NCBI RefSeq assembly: GCF_029338275.1
Contig: NZ_CP119789.1
Coordinates: 1,984,001 to 2,048,000, forward strand
Origin: Haloarcula ordinaria
Lineage (GTDB): Archaea > Halobacteriota > Halobacteria > Halobacteriales > Haloarculaceae
Reading direction: 5' to 3'
DNA: 64,000 nucleotides
In this document: in pieces, positions 51,969 to 61,405 of the stretch
Numbering within the stretch: the first letter of the stretch is position 1
Layout: each line of letters opens with the position of its first letter
The notes under the pieces: generated by a model
What the model was told of the DNA's origin: nothing
What the model saw: the letters and a program-made list of their open reading frames with translations, nothing else
The model's database searches: none
Made by a program: the position numbers and the translations under genes

Positions 51969-52706
51969 TTAAATGTGACTTTCGACCGGCCGATACGGCG
52001 TCTCGCAGGGCGGGCCGTCGGCGAACCGGTACGTTCGGTCCGCTCCAAGCGTCACGAGCGACGACGACCGCGTCCCGAAGCCGTCGCCGTGGACGCAGAC
52101 ACCGAAGTCGTGGTCCCCGATAGCGTCGGCGGCGCGGTCGAGCCACGTCTCGGCGTCCTCCCCCGGCTCGACCTGGAGGTGGTCTCTCAGTCGGTCTGCG
52201 TTGGCAGCCTGTCGCTCCCCCACCTCCGGTCGGTGGCCAGGAATCCGGTAGTCGCCGTCCGCGCCGACGTTGACGACGACGTGGACGCCAGGTTCGAGGG
52301 TCCGGACGGCCAGCTGTCCGTCCCACTCCAGCAGGACGGCGGCGTCTTCGTCGACGAGCAGGAGGTTGAACCCATCGTACTCGGCCTCTCGGACCGCCTG
52401 TTCGACCGCTTGCGCCGCCGATTCCGCGTTCTGGTGGCCGAACGCATCCCGGACGAGCAGGCCCCGCGAGCGCTCGGCGGCCAGGTCGGCGTCGACCCAG
52501 CGGTTCGTTATCGCCGCCAGGACGCCGTGTTCGTTGTAGCCCACCCAGGTCCCTTCGGCCTCCTCGTCGGCCGGCGCGATGACCCGGGCCCCCCACTGGC
52601 GTTCTCGGGGCGGTTCCGAGGGCCTGTCCAGTCGCTCGTCGCGGTTCGCACCGAACGCGACTGGCGTGTCGGGGAACACCTGCCACGCGAGGACGATTGT
52701 ACACAC
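51969..52706 (-). CDS. NRDE-family (TANGO2-like) protein
   Basis: 245 aa. It starts VCTIVLAWQVFPDTPVAFGA and then NRDE, the family signature with the N-terminal nucleophile-like cysteine C2. I use GTG at 52706, which places Cys second, as in TANGO2/NRDE proteins; longer in-frame starts would bury it. ERQWGARVIAPADEEAEGTW and GYNEHGVLAAITNR follow. TANGO2 relatives are linked to haem or lipid handling; the archaeal function is unknown. Confidence 0.87.
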   Translation of the reverse strand: MCTIVLAWQVFPDTPVAFGANRDERLDRPSEPPRERQWGARVIAPADEEAEGTWVGYNEHGVLAAITNRWVDADLAAERSRGLLVRDAFGHQNAESAAQAVEQAVREAEYDGFNLLLVDEDAAVLLEWDGQLAVRTLEPGVHVVVNVGADGDYRIPGHRPEVGERQAANADRLRDHLQVEPGEDAETWLDRAADAIGDHDFGVCVHGDGFGTRSSSLVTLGADRTYRFADGPPCETPYRPVESHI

Positions 52707-52936
52707 GAGTTGCTGTAGGCGTCGCCGGTAGAAAACGGCTTGCCTGGCAGTGTCCAAAGTATCCTTCTCTGACAACACTGGTGTGCTGCAAATAGAGCGT
52801 ACGTCAAGCCCGGGTTCGACACTCGTCCGCTCGAAGCGAGCTTCGCCAGTCGTCTGTTACTCCTCGAGTTCCGGGACGTCGAGTACTTCCTGTGTTGTCG
52901 TACCACACACCCATACGGATGGCGTATCCGTCTGGG

Positions 52937-53917
52937 TCACCCGGACACGTCGAGGAGCGTCTTCCCGATGCCCCCCGACGACATGCAGTGTCGCTGTGCG
53001 GCGCCAGCCTCCGCGAGCGGAAACGTCGCGTCGACGGCCACGTCCACCTCGTTGCGCTGTAGCAACCGCGCCGTCCTCGTGAGCCCCTCCGAGTGGTGGG
53101 CCGTCGCCCGCATGTGAGAGCAGAACTCGAAGCTCGCTTGCTTTCCCTTTGCAGTCCCGGCGGTCGGACTCGACACGGTGATGTCGTCGTCCTCACCCAG
53201 AACGACGATGGTCCCGCCGGTCGCTAGCGACTCGACGTCGGCTGTGACGTTCGCAGCGGCGTGGGTCTCGACGACGACGTCGACCGGCCGCCCGCCCGTC
53301 GCGTCACTGATGGCGCTCGCGAGGTCTTCGTCGCTGTAATCGACCACCGCGTCGGCACCGAAGGCCCGAACTGCGTCACTCGAGTCGGGACTGCAGGTCC
53401 CGACGACGAACCCACCCTCGTGGCTGGCGACCTGAACGGCCGCGTGGCCGACACCGCCTGCTGCACCCTGGACGAGGACGACGTCGCCGGCGTCCATCCC
53501 CCCTCGTTCGAGGGCCTGCATGCTCGTGGTCACCGGTTCTGCTGCCGCGGCACCGGTCTCGAACGAAATCGACTCGGGCAGGTGGGCCAGTCGCTGCTCG
53601 GGTACGGCGACGTACTCCGCGTAGGTGCCTGGCCGGTCCAGTCCGAGACCGGTGACAAAGGCCCGCTCACCGGTCTCGAACGCTGTCACGTCGTCGCCAA
53701 CTGATTCGACGACGCCCGCGGCGTCACCGCCGAGTACGTGCGGGAGTCCGCCGTCCTCGGGCGGAACGTATCCCTCTCGAACGTACGTATCAAATGGGTT
53801 GACGGCCGCGGTGTCGACCGCCAGTAACACCGCCTCCGGTCCCGGTGTCGGTCGCTCGACGTCGTCAATCCGGAGGACGCTCTCGTCGCCGTACTCGTGG
53901 ATTCTGACAGCTCGCAT
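52937..53917 (-). CDS. NADPH:quinone reductase-like zinc-independent alcohol dehydrogenase family
   Basis: 326 aa. MDR fold: MRAVRIHEYGDESVLRIDDV start, NPFDTYVREG, VLGGDAAGVVESVG near residue 60, cofactor loop VLVQGAAGGVGHAAVQVA near 145, no catalytic zinc cysteine. It should reduce quinones or enals using NADPH. The C-terminus (GKTLLDVSG) is complete. ATG at 53917 is supported by a TATA box 25-31 nt upstream. Confidence 0.88.
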   Translation of the reverse strand: MRAVRIHEYGDESVLRIDDVERPTPGPEAVLLAVDTAAVNPFDTYVREGYVPPEDGGLPHVLGGDAAGVVESVGDDVTAFETGERAFVTGLGLDRPGTYAEYVAVPEQRLAHLPESISFETGAAAAEPVTTSMQALERGGMDAGDVVLVQGAAGGVGHAAVQVASHEGGFVVGTCSPDSSDAVRAFGADAVVDYSDEDLASAISDATGGRPVDVVVETHAAANVTADVESLATGGTIVVLGEDDDITVSSPTAGTAKGKQASFEFCSHMRATAHHSEGLTRTARLLQRNEVDVAVDATFPLAEAGAAQRHCMSSGGIGKTLLDVSG

Positions 53918-53941
53918 ACCCACAGATGGCACGAGAACGCC

Positions 53942-53948
53942 TATAAAT
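53942..53948 (-). promoter_or_regulatory. TATA box of the quinone reductase gene
   Basis: tataaat on the plus strand (ATTTATA on the coding strand) is centred about 28 nt before the ATG at 53917. Confidence 0.55.
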
Positions 53949-54047
53949 CCGCACCGTCGGGTTCGATGGCCCTAGTCGACGGCAGCATGATTCATTCCGT
54001 GACGGCGGTCTCCCGGCAGCGGTCGTCGACCGAACTGGCGGTCAGCG

Positions 54048-55148
54048 TCACTCTTCGGAGTGGTCCTCGGTCACTGCCTCGCGTACGAGCTCGCTGCCTG
54101 CGTCGCGGCCGATACCGTCGGTGGTTCCACTCTCGGTCTCCGTCGCCGGGGGCTGGCCGGTGTCGGCCGCCTCCGCGGCCGTGCTGGCCTCCGCGTACAG
54201 TTCGTTGGGGGTGCGGTTCACGCGGAGCTGGAACACGTCGGGACGGTTGTAGTGGCCGGCGAAGTCGTGGAACAGCTTCCGGCGAATCGCCGTCTCGATA
54301 TCGATGTCACCGTACAGGATCGTCTCCTCGTTGCCGACCGGCCCGGCGATAACCGAGCGGTCTGCACCGACGATAGCCGACCCGCCCGAGTACTCCGGTC
54401 GCATAATCTTCTCGGCCGTCTCGTCGTCGACCTGGAGCTTCTCGACGGTCCGTTCGTCGACGACGCCGACCGAACTAATCACGGCGGCTTTCGACATCTG
54501 TGCGAACGCCTTCGCGTCGTCCAGCGACCGCTCCGGGAGCGGGTTCGACTCCGACGGGATGTACGGGGGCCAGCTCATCGCGTGGATGCGGCTGTACTCG
54601 GCAGTCAAGCCAAACACGGCCAGCGGGTTGGAGTTCTCCCCGCAGATCAGGCCGCTCATCGGTCCGTACTCGGTGTCGATGGTGCCGAACGTGTCGTTTT
54701 CGCCCTCGGTGTGGACGAGCTGTTCGCCGACGGTGGGCTTCAGCTTCTGGTGGGTCCCCAGCAGCTCGCCGTCCGGTGAAAAGAACAGCTGGGAGTTGTA
54801 CATCGTCCCGGTCGTCTGGGGCTCTTTCTCACAGGCACCGATTACCACGTAGGCGTCGGCGGCGTCGGCCGCCGCGGCAAGGCGCTCGGTCGACGGGCCG
54901 GGCACCTCGATGGAGTTCTTGAACAGCTCGACACTCAACGACTGGGAGAGCTGACTCGTCGCGCCGTGGAAGTGAAACCACAGCGGATGTGCGGGGATGA
55001 ACCCCTCCGGGAACGCGATCACGTCGGCATCGTTGGCGCCGGCCTCTTCGATGAGACCGACCGCCTTCTCGACGGATGCTTCGCGGTCGAGAAATACTGG
55101 TGCAGCCTGTACTGCTGCCGCCGTCACAGTCTGGTACTCGTCTCCCAT
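54048..55148 (-). CDS. Nitrilase
   Basis: 366 aa. The Glu-Lys-Cys triad is E48 (AFPEGFIPAHP), K135 (HQKLKPT) and C169 (LICGENSNPLA). The CGEN-NP variant and the PEGFIP-HP segment are those of true aliphatic/aryl nitrilases, which convert nitriles to acids and ammonia. An acidic C-terminal tail (from about 315) is unlike the core and may be a haloarchaeal addition. ATG at 55148 is supported by a TATA box 24-30 nt upstream. Confidence 0.9.
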   Translation of the reverse strand: MGDEYQTVTAAAVQAAPVFLDREASVEKAVGLIEEAGANDADVIAFPEGFIPAHPLWFHFHGATSQLSQSLSVELFKNSIEVPGPSTERLAAAADAADAYVVIGACEKEPQTTGTMYNSQLFFSPDGELLGTHQKLKPTVGEQLVHTEGENDTFGTIDTEYGPMSGLICGENSNPLAVFGLTAEYSRIHAMSWPPYIPSESNPLPERSLDDAKAFAQMSKAAVISSVGVVDERTVEKLQVDDETAEKIMRPEYSGGSAIVGADRSVIAGPVGNEETILYGDIDIETAIRRKLFHDFAGHYNRPDVFQLRVNRTPNELYAEASTAAEAADTGQPPATETESGTTDGIGRDAGSELVREAVTEDHSEE

Positions 55149-55171
55149 ACGCTCGGCACGTGGAATGTTAC

Positions 55172-55178
55172 CATAAAC
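55172..55178 (-). promoter_or_regulatory. TATA box of the nitrilase gene
   Basis: cataaac on the plus strand (GTTTATG on the coding strand) is centred about 27 nt before the ATG at 55148. Confidence 0.45.
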
Positions 55179-55391
55179 CTTCGCAGGCACTCGTCTGGTG
55201 CCCCATCGGGGAGTATGCTAAGGGAGACGTCAACGTGAACGTGAGTGCCTCGCGCCGGTGACGTGACATCGCTCTCGCCAGCGACCGCCGCCACAACAGC
55301 ACAGCCGCCGATTTCCCCACTTGAGTCGCCCTGTTTCAAGCACGGTTCCTGGAACCGATGCAAATTGCGGGGTCCGAGCAAGATGCTTGCC

Positions 55392-56876
55392 TCACTCCTC
55401 TAGCAGTGTCCGAACGGCCTGTCGGTCGACGGTGCCCGATGGCGTTCGGGGGAGCGCGTCGACGATTCGAACCGTCTTGGGCACTTCGTAACCCGCGACC
55501 CGCTCCCGGCAGTGCGCGACGACCGCCGAGCCGTCGACGTCGCCGACGACGAGCGCGGCGACCCGCTGGCCCCACTCCGGGTCCGGAAGCCCGACCACGG
55601 CGGCCTCGGTCACGTCCGGATGGGTCCGAATCGCACTCGCGACGTCGCTCGTGACGACGTTCTCGCCCCCGGTGACGATTCGGTCGTCGGCTCGCCCGGT
55701 CACCCACAGTCGGCCGTCGGCGTCCCGGTACCCGATATCGCCCGTGTGGAACCCGTGGGCGCCGAACGCCGCGTCCGTCTGCTGCGAGTCGAGGTAGCCG
55801 GGCGTCACCGTCGGCCCGTCGACGACGAGCTCGCCGCGTTCGCCAGAGGCGACTGGTTCTCCGTCGGCGACGACTCGCACGTCGGTGAACAGGAGTGGCT
55901 GTCCGACGGTTCCGGGGTGTTCGACGGCTGTCTCCGGCAGGGCAGTCGCTATCTGCGAACTCGTCTCGGTCATCCCGTACGTGGGACAGACTGGGACGCC
56001 GCGCTCCCGAGAGCGTTCGACGAGCGCTTCGCTCGCAGGCCCGCCGCCCAGGAGCACGAACCGGAGCGAGTCGGGCGGCGTCCAGCCCCGGTCCAGCAAC
56101 CGCGTGAGCATCGTCGGAACCAGCGAGACGCCGGTGACCTCCTGTGCGTCGAGCATCTCGGGGGTCCGTTCGACGTCGAAGGTGCGCTGGACGACGACGG
56201 TCGTTCCGTAGAGCGCGCTCCGGACGAACGGGGCCAGGCCACCCATGTGGTAGGTCGGGAGACAGACCAGCCATCGGTCGTCGGGCCGGACGCCGAGCCG
56301 GAACGCCGAGGCCGTCGCGCTCGCGACGAGGTTGCCGACGGTCAACCGGACGCCCTTCGGGGCGCTCGTCGTCCCCGACGTGAACAGGACGAGCTGTGTG
56401 TCGTCCCGAGCGAGTTCGACGGTGGGTGGCGGACTCGCCGACGACGCGACGGCGTCGAACTCGTCGATGGCCCCACGGTCGCTCGCATCCAGCGAGACGA
56501 CGGGACACGGCGCTACCTCGATAGCGCGTTCTGCCGTCGGCGCCGCACAGACGAGGACCTCCGGGTCGAGCGCGTCGAGCTGCGATTCGAGGGTCGCCGC
56601 CTCCAGTTCGACGTTCAGCGGGGCCAGCGTCGCCCCGGTTCGCATCGCGCCGAACAGCAGCCGACTCATCGCCGCCCGGGTGTCGACGAGCGTGGCCACC
56701 CGCCCACCGCGACTCGCCCCGAACGCGTCGAAGACTACCGCGGCCTCGTCGACGGCGTCGTCTAACTCGCGGTACGTCAGTTCTCGGTGCTCACCGACGA
56801 CGGCCGTCCGGTCGGGCGTACTCTCCACTCGGTGGGTCACGAGGTCGCGCGTCGGCCAGTCGACGGGCTCAGGCAT
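55392..56876 (-). CDS. menE: 2-succinylbenzoate-CoA ligase
   Basis: 494 aa. ANL-superfamily adenylate-forming enzyme: P-loop VLFTSGTTSAPKGVRLT near residue 165, TYGMTETSSQIAT near 305, TGDIGYRDADGRLWVTGRAD near 380, and the catalytic lysine region near the end (PRTPSGTVDRQAV, where the usual Lys position reads T/V, so the exact lysine should be checked). It activates o-succinylbenzoate in menaquinone synthesis. The ATG at 56876 overlaps menC by 8 nt. Confidence 0.9.
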   Translation of the reverse strand: MPEPVDWPTRDLVTHRVESTPDRTAVVGEHRELTYRELDDAVDEAAVVFDAFGASRGGRVATLVDTRAAMSRLLFGAMRTGATLAPLNVELEAATLESQLDALDPEVLVCAAPTAERAIEVAPCPVVSLDASDRGAIDEFDAVASSASPPPTVELARDDTQLVLFTSGTTSAPKGVRLTVGNLVASATASAFRLGVRPDDRWLVCLPTYHMGGLAPFVRSALYGTTVVVQRTFDVERTPEMLDAQEVTGVSLVPTMLTRLLDRGWTPPDSLRFVLLGGGPASEALVERSRERGVPVCPTYGMTETSSQIATALPETAVEHPGTVGQPLLFTDVRVVADGEPVASGERGELVVDGPTVTPGYLDSQQTDAAFGAHGFHTGDIGYRDADGRLWVTGRADDRIVTGGENVVTSDVASAIRTHPDVTEAAVVGLPDPEWGQRVAALVVGDVDGSAVVAHCRERVAGYEVPKTVRIVDALPRTPSGTVDRQAVRTLLEE

Positions 56877-57921
56877 CCGTTCGCACCTCCGACGGGTCGA
56901 CGCCGAGGCCAGCGCTCTGCGGGACCGACATCTCGCCGTCCGTGACCGTCGTCGGGTCCGGACCGAGGTCCCGCTCGAGCCTGTCGCCGGTCGCCAGCCC
57001 ACACGGGACAACGTCGGGGATGGCCGCTGCGACGTGGAGCGCCGCCACCCGGGCCACGACGCCGTCGATGGTCGTCGTGACGACCGGCTCGATGCCGGCC
57101 TCACGGGCGCGCATCGCCAGCGTGTGGGCGTTCCCGGGCCCGCCGAGCGCCATCGGTTTGAGGACGAGCACGTCGGCGGCGTCGGCCTTCAGGACCGCGT
57201 CGACGCGCCGGCCGACGAGCGACTCGTCCAGCGCGACGCCCACGTCGTAGCCCGCCGAGCACAAGTCAGCGTGACCCGTCAGGTCGTCGGCCGCCAGCGG
57301 TTGCTCGACGTACGCCACGCCGAGCGATTCGAACCGCCCGAACGCAGTCTCGGCCTGGTCGCGCGTCCAGGCCCCGTTCGCGTCCGCTCGCAGGGTCACG
57401 CCGTCACCGACTCGGTCCCGAACCGCGCGAATCCGGTCGACGTCCTCGGCAACCGGCCGGTTACCGACCTTCACCTTGACACAATCGTATCCCGCATCGA
57501 CGCTAACTGACACGGCCTCAGCTGTCTCCCCTGCGTCGCCGTCACCGACCGTCGCGTTCACCGGAACCGACCGGCAGTTCCGGCCCGCGTCGAACCACCG
57601 GTAGAGCGGGACGCCGTCGGCCCGCGCGTCGGCGTCCAGCAGTGCCGTCGAGAAGCCATGGCGGGCGGCGGGGACCTCCAGCGCGTCCAGTTCCAGCAAC
57701 GCGCCACTGTGGCCGTCGCTTCGTTCCGCTTCCGTTGCGGCGTCGAGTCCCGCCTCGCATTCGACCAGTGACTCGGTCCAGCCCGGCAAGGGGGTCGATT
57801 CGCCGACCCCGGTCTCGCCCCGATGGTCGTACCTGACGACGAACCCCTCGCGGTTCGAGATGGTTCCGTCCGCCGTCGCGAGGGGGCGAGCGAGCGGGAG
57901 GGAGAACCGTTCGACGGTCAT
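56869..57921 (-). CDS. menC: o-Succinylbenzoate synthase
   Basis: 350 aa enolase-superfamily enzyme. The KxK lysine pair is in DCVKVKVGN. The metal ligands are in RADANGAW, YVEQPL and GVALDESLVG, and the second catalytic lysine is in VLVLKPMALGG. It dehydrates SHCHC to o-succinylbenzoate. Start MTVERFSLPLARPL at 57921; it overlaps menA by 4 nt (ATGA) and menE by 8 nt, so the three are coupled. Confidence 0.92.
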   Translation of the reverse strand: MTVERFSLPLARPLATADGTISNREGFVVRYDHRGETGVGESTPLPGWTESLVECEAGLDAATEAERSDGHSGALLELDALEVPAARHGFSTALLDADARADGVPLYRWFDAGRNCRSVPVNATVGDGDAGETAEAVSVSVDAGYDCVKVKVGNRPVAEDVDRIRAVRDRVGDGVTLRADANGAWTRDQAETAFGRFESLGVAYVEQPLAADDLTGHADLCSAGYDVGVALDESLVGRRVDAVLKADAADVLVLKPMALGGPGNAHTLAMRAREAGIEPVVTTTIDGVVARVAALHVAAAIPDVVPCGLATGDRLERDLGPDPTTVTDGEMSVPQSAGLGVDPSEVRTDA

Positions 57922-58877
57922 AGCACCTGCGGGAGCGACAGCCCGGCGGCGAACAGCAGCGAGTGGACGAACAAGGTCTGTCCGACCCGTTCGAGCGCCG
58001 GATTCAGTGCCGCGCCCTCGGTCTCGGTGAGGACGGTCCGCGAGACCGAGACCGCGAGCGGGAGCGAGAGGAGCGGTGCGAGCGCCCACGGCCCGAACGC
58101 GCCGTCGAGCGCGAAGCCCACCGGAACCACGTACGCCATCCCGACCATCGCCAGGAACTCGACGCGACTCCACGTGTAGCCCAGGTAGACAGCCAGCGTC
58201 TTCTTGCCTGCCGCCATGTCCGTCTCCCGGTCGCGGACGTTGTTGACGACGAGGATGGCCGTCGAGAGCCCAGCGGCGGGGAGACTCGCGGTCACCGCGG
58301 CCGCCGTGACGCTACCCGGTGGGAGCGTCGTCGGGAACGTGCCCACCGCGGGCATCGTCGCGACGGCCTGGACGTAGTAGGTCCCGGTCACGGCGACGAG
58401 GCCGAAGTAGACGAACACGAAGAGGTCGCCGAGGCCCCGGTAGCCGTAGGGAAACGGGCCACCGGTGTAGAGGATACCGGCAGCGATGCCCGAGAGACCG
58501 ACGACGACGATAGGCAAACCGCCGATAGCGACCAGATAGACGCCCACGACGACGGCCAGGCCGTACGTGGCGGCCATCGCCCGTTTGACCTCGGCCGGTT
58601 CGATGAGGCCGCCGGCGGTCACCCGCGTGAACCCCTCCCGGTCGTCCGTGTCGGCTCCCTTCACCGCGTCGTAGTAGTCGTTCGCGAAGTTCGTCCCGAT
58701 CTGGATGAGCAGCGCCCCCACGAGGGCCGCGAGCGCTGGGCCGAGCGCGAACACGCCGGCGTGGACGGCCACGCCCACGCCGACGACGACCGGGGCGGCG
58801 CCCGCCGGGAGCGTCTGTGGCCGGGCGGCCATCACCCAGGCCTTCCGCTTCGAGACGTCCGCCGTCGCAGTACTCAT
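57918..58877 (-). CDS. menA: 1,4-Dihydroxy-2-naphthoate polyprenyltransferase
   Basis: 319 aa UbiA-family membrane enzyme with eight or nine helices. The aspartate-rich motif 1 is NFANDYYDAVKGADTDDREG near residue 65; the second is VVNNVRDRETDMAAGKKTLA near 215. It prenylates and decarboxylates DHNA to demethylmenaquinone. It starts the menA/menC/menE overlap group. Confidence 0.93.
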   Translation of the reverse strand: MSTATADVSKRKAWVMAARPQTLPAGAAPVVVGVGVAVHAGVFALGPALAALVGALLIQIGTNFANDYYDAVKGADTDDREGFTRVTAGGLIEPAEVKRAMAATYGLAVVVGVYLVAIGGLPIVVVGLSGIAAGILYTGGPFPYGYRGLGDLFVFVYFGLVAVTGTYYVQAVATMPAVGTFPTTLPPGSVTAAAVTASLPAAGLSTAILVVNNVRDRETDMAAGKKTLAVYLGYTWSRVEFLAMVGMAYVVPVGFALDGAFGPWALAPLLSLPLAVSVSRTVLTETEGAALNPALERVGQTLFVHSLLFAAGLSLPQVL

Positions 58878-59016
58878 TGGCGGAATTTCAGGCCCACACC
58901 CCCATATCGCCTGTGGTTGTGATGGCTAGCTGGCCCCCGTTTCGCCGACGCGTCCGGAGTCGATGGCCTCACCGTGGCCGTGCGAAGCCCCGAACGTCGC
59001 CACCTCGACTCCTCGG

Positions 59017-59976
59017 TCAGTAGTGCCAGGGCACGTCGTCGAAGTCCGGCGTTCGGCCCTCGTTGAACGCGTCACGGCCCTCCTGGGCCTCGTCGGTCAT
59101 GTACGCCAGCCGGGTCGCCTCGCCGGCGAACACCTGCTGGCCGACCATCCCGTCGGAGTCGAGGTTGAACGCGTACTTCAGCATCCGCATCGCCGTCGGT
59201 GATTTGCTGTTGATGCGCTTTGCCCAGTCGATGGCCTCCGATTCTAAATCCGCGTGCGGGACGACGTCGTTGACCATCCCCATCTCCTCGGCCTCCGCGC
59301 CGCTGTAGGTCTTCCCGAGGAAGAACACCTCGCGAGCCTTCTTCTGGCCGATTTGCCTGGCGAGGTACGCCGAGCCGAAGCCGCCGTCGAAACTCCCAAC
59401 GTCCGGGTCGGTCTGGAGGAACTTCGCGTGCTCCTCGCTAGCGATGGTGAGGTCACAGACGACGTGCAGCGAGTGGCCACCGCCGACGGCCCACCCCGGG
59501 ACGACGGCGACGACGACTTTCGGGATGTGGCGAATCTGGCGCTGGACCTCCAGGATGTGGAGGCGGCCGACGTTCTCCGGTGCGCCCTCGTCGCCGACGT
59601 CTCGCGGCTCGCCGCGCTCACCGCTCGACTTGTCCGAGTCGCGCTGCGACCCGCTATCTTCCTCGGAACGGTACTCGTACCCGCTCTCGCCGCGGATGCT
59701 CTGGTCGCCGCCCGAACAGAACGCCCAGCCACCGTCCTTGGGGGAGGGCCCGTTACCGGTCAGCAGGATGCAGCCCACGTCGGTGAGCCGTTTGGCGTGG
59801 TCCAGCGCCGTGGCGAGTTCGTCGACCGTCTCCGGGCGGAAGGCGTTGCGCTTCTCCGGCCGGTCGAAGGCGATGCGGACCGCGCCCGTCTCCGTCGAGC
59901 GGTGGTAGGTGATATCGCGGAAGTCGAACCTGTCGACCGGCTCCCACCGGCTCGGGTCGAATAGCTCTGAGACCAT
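59017..59976 (-). CDS. menB: 1,4-Dihydroxy-2-naphthoyl-CoA synthase
   Basis: 319 aa crotonase. Core: YHRSTETGAVRIAFDRPEKR, oxyanion-hole FCSGGDQSIRG, VVAVVPGWAVGGGHSLHVVC, DVGSFDGGFGSAYLARQIG, and the C-terminal NEGRTPDF. It cyclises o-succinylbenzoyl-CoA. Compared with bacterial MenB, about 30 extra residues, very acidic and Ser/Arg-rich (YRSEEDSGSQRDSDKSS and on), are inserted in the mobile loop after GGDQ. Confidence 0.92.
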   Translation of the reverse strand: MVSELFDPSRWEPVDRFDFRDITYHRSTETGAVRIAFDRPEKRNAFRPETVDELATALDHAKRLTDVGCILLTGNGPSPKDGGWAFCSGGDQSIRGESGYEYRSEEDSGSQRDSDKSSGERGEPRDVGDEGAPENVGRLHILEVQRQIRHIPKVVVAVVPGWAVGGGHSLHVVCDLTIASEEHAKFLQTDPDVGSFDGGFGSAYLARQIGQKKAREVFFLGKTYSGAEAEEMGMVNDVVPHADLESEAIDWAKRINSKSPTAMRMLKYAFNLDSDGMVGQQVFAGEATRLAYMTDEAQEGRDAFNEGRTPDFDDVPWHY

Positions 59977-60056
59977 ACCCTGGATGGCGGTGGCCGGCGC
60001 AAAAAGATTCGCGCTGGCCGAAAGATTTTGTACTGACCCGGACGGACCTCGAAATA

Positions 60057-60350
60057 ATGCCCTCCTCCACCGACCACCGACGGCTCGAGATCGGCCTCGT
60101 CGTCCTGTCCGTACTCGTCTTCGGGTACAGTCTCATCATCGTCCAACAGATTCTCCTCGGCGTGCTGATTATCACCGTGTTCTGGGGAGCCTATCTGTTC
60201 TACAGGCTCATCGAGATACTGGCGCGCATCGCGTCGGCACTGGAGCAACTCGCAGTGCAGCGGGCCGACGGCGGCCTGACTGGGGAGTTCGTCGAGCAGT
60301 ACCGCTCGGTGGACACCGACTCGGACGAGCGACCCAACCACGACGACTGA
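60057..60350 (+). CDS. Small two-helix membrane protein beside the J-domain gene
   Basis: 97 aa. Hydrophobic helices cover about residues 11-33 and 35-50, then an amphipathic stretch (LIEILARIASALEQLAVQ) and an acidic tail. It is 58 nt upstream of the J-domain gene on the same strand, divergent from menB. Family not recognised. Confidence 0.65.
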   Translation: MPSSTDHRRLEIGLVVLSVLVFGYSLIIVQQILLGVLIITVFWGAYLFYRLIEILARIASALEQLAVQRADGGLTGEFVEQYRSVDTDSDERPNHDD

Positions 60351-60408
60351 GAATCGGCGGTGAGGATTTATCTGCCCCCTCTCCAATGAGCCACCACTGC
60401 TGTCTCAC

Positions 60409-61311
60409 ATGACCGAGACGTTCTACGAGGTACTCGGCGTCGCACCGGACGCGACGACCGACGAGATACGGGCCGCCTATCGAGAGCGCCTGAAGACGGT
60501 CCATCCCGACGTGAACGACGAGGCCGACGCCGAGGTGTCCACGCGCAAACTCATCGACGCCCGCGACGTCCTGGTCGACGAGGACGAGCGCGAGCGCTAC
60601 GACCGTCTCGGCCACGAGGCATACGTGAGCGGTGATAAGAGCGACGGAGAGAGCGATGTCGCCAGAGCGGCCAGGGACGTGGGGTACGGCGGCGAGGCTG
60701 CGTCCGACCGGCGAGAGCGCGCCCGTTCGACGGTCAGGGACGCCAGAGCGCGAGCACGGGAGCGCCGCGAGCGAGAGCGACGCGCTGCCGAGCGCGTCTC
60801 CCAGCGTCGGGAGACAGAGACGACAACGGAGGGTGCCACGACCGGCGGGAGCGGCCGTTCGACCGCGAGTCCCGGGCACCCGAGTTCGGCGACTTCGGCG
60901 GGGGGTGACAGTACAGGCGGGCCTGCCTGGGCGACGTCCGGAGGATACCGCAGCGGTGGGTCCCGGAACTGGGTGTCGACCGCCGACGACTGGACCCCGT
61001 CCGGTCGCGACCTGACGCTGCTCGGAATCACGTTCGCGCTCTATCCAGTCCTGCTGTTCAGCGCCCTGGTCCCCGCGTTCCCGCTGTTCGTCAACGTCGT
61101 CCTCGGCGCCTGTCTGGTGCTCGTCGTCGGCTACCTCCAGTCGATGCCCCGCATCGCCTTGCTGGTGTTCGGTCCCTGGAGCATCGTCATGCCGTTCGTC
61201 CTCGTCGGCCTGAACCTCTCGCTCGTCTCGCTCGTCGGCATCGCCGTCCTGCTTGCGACCTGGCTCCCGTTCGGATTCACTATCCTGACCATCTCCGTCC
61301 TTCGCCTCTAG
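60409..61311 (+). CDS. Membrane-anchored J-domain protein
   Basis: 300 aa. The N-terminal J domain (about 1-68) has TFYEVLGVAPDATTDEIRAA and the HPD motif (VHPDVND). It is followed by a basic Arg/Ala/Glu region (about 80-130), a Gly/Ser/Thr linker, and about four hydrophobic helices (about 200-298). It should recruit DnaK to the membrane. It is not the classical DnaJ (no zinc domain). Confidence 0.85.
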   Translation: MTETFYEVLGVAPDATTDEIRAAYRERLKTVHPDVNDEADAEVSTRKLIDARDVLVDEDERERYDRLGHEAYVSGDKSDGESDVARAARDVGYGGEAASDRRERARSTVRDARARARERRERERRAAERVSQRRETETTTEGATTGGSGRSTASPGHPSSATSAGGDSTGGPAWATSGGYRSGGSRNWVSTADDWTPSGRDLTLLGITFALYPVLLFSALVPAFPLFVNVVLGACLVLVVGYLQSMPRIALLVFGPWSIVMPFVLVGLNLSLVSLVGIAVLLATWLPFGFTILTISVLRL

Positions 61312-61405
61312 AACCTGGCCTTTGTGGGGTGGGTGTTCGTAGCGTTGTCTGGACGCTAGTCGCTGGGGTCGTCTGGGGTGCAACGAGACCACCTCGAAAC
61401 GTCGC

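Noticed and set aside
52804..52936. Glyoxalase-like remnant downstream of the quinone reductase (DPDGYAIRMGVWYD)
   Set aside because: Only about 15 residues look VOC-like, another frame is equally open, and nothing upstream supports a gene.
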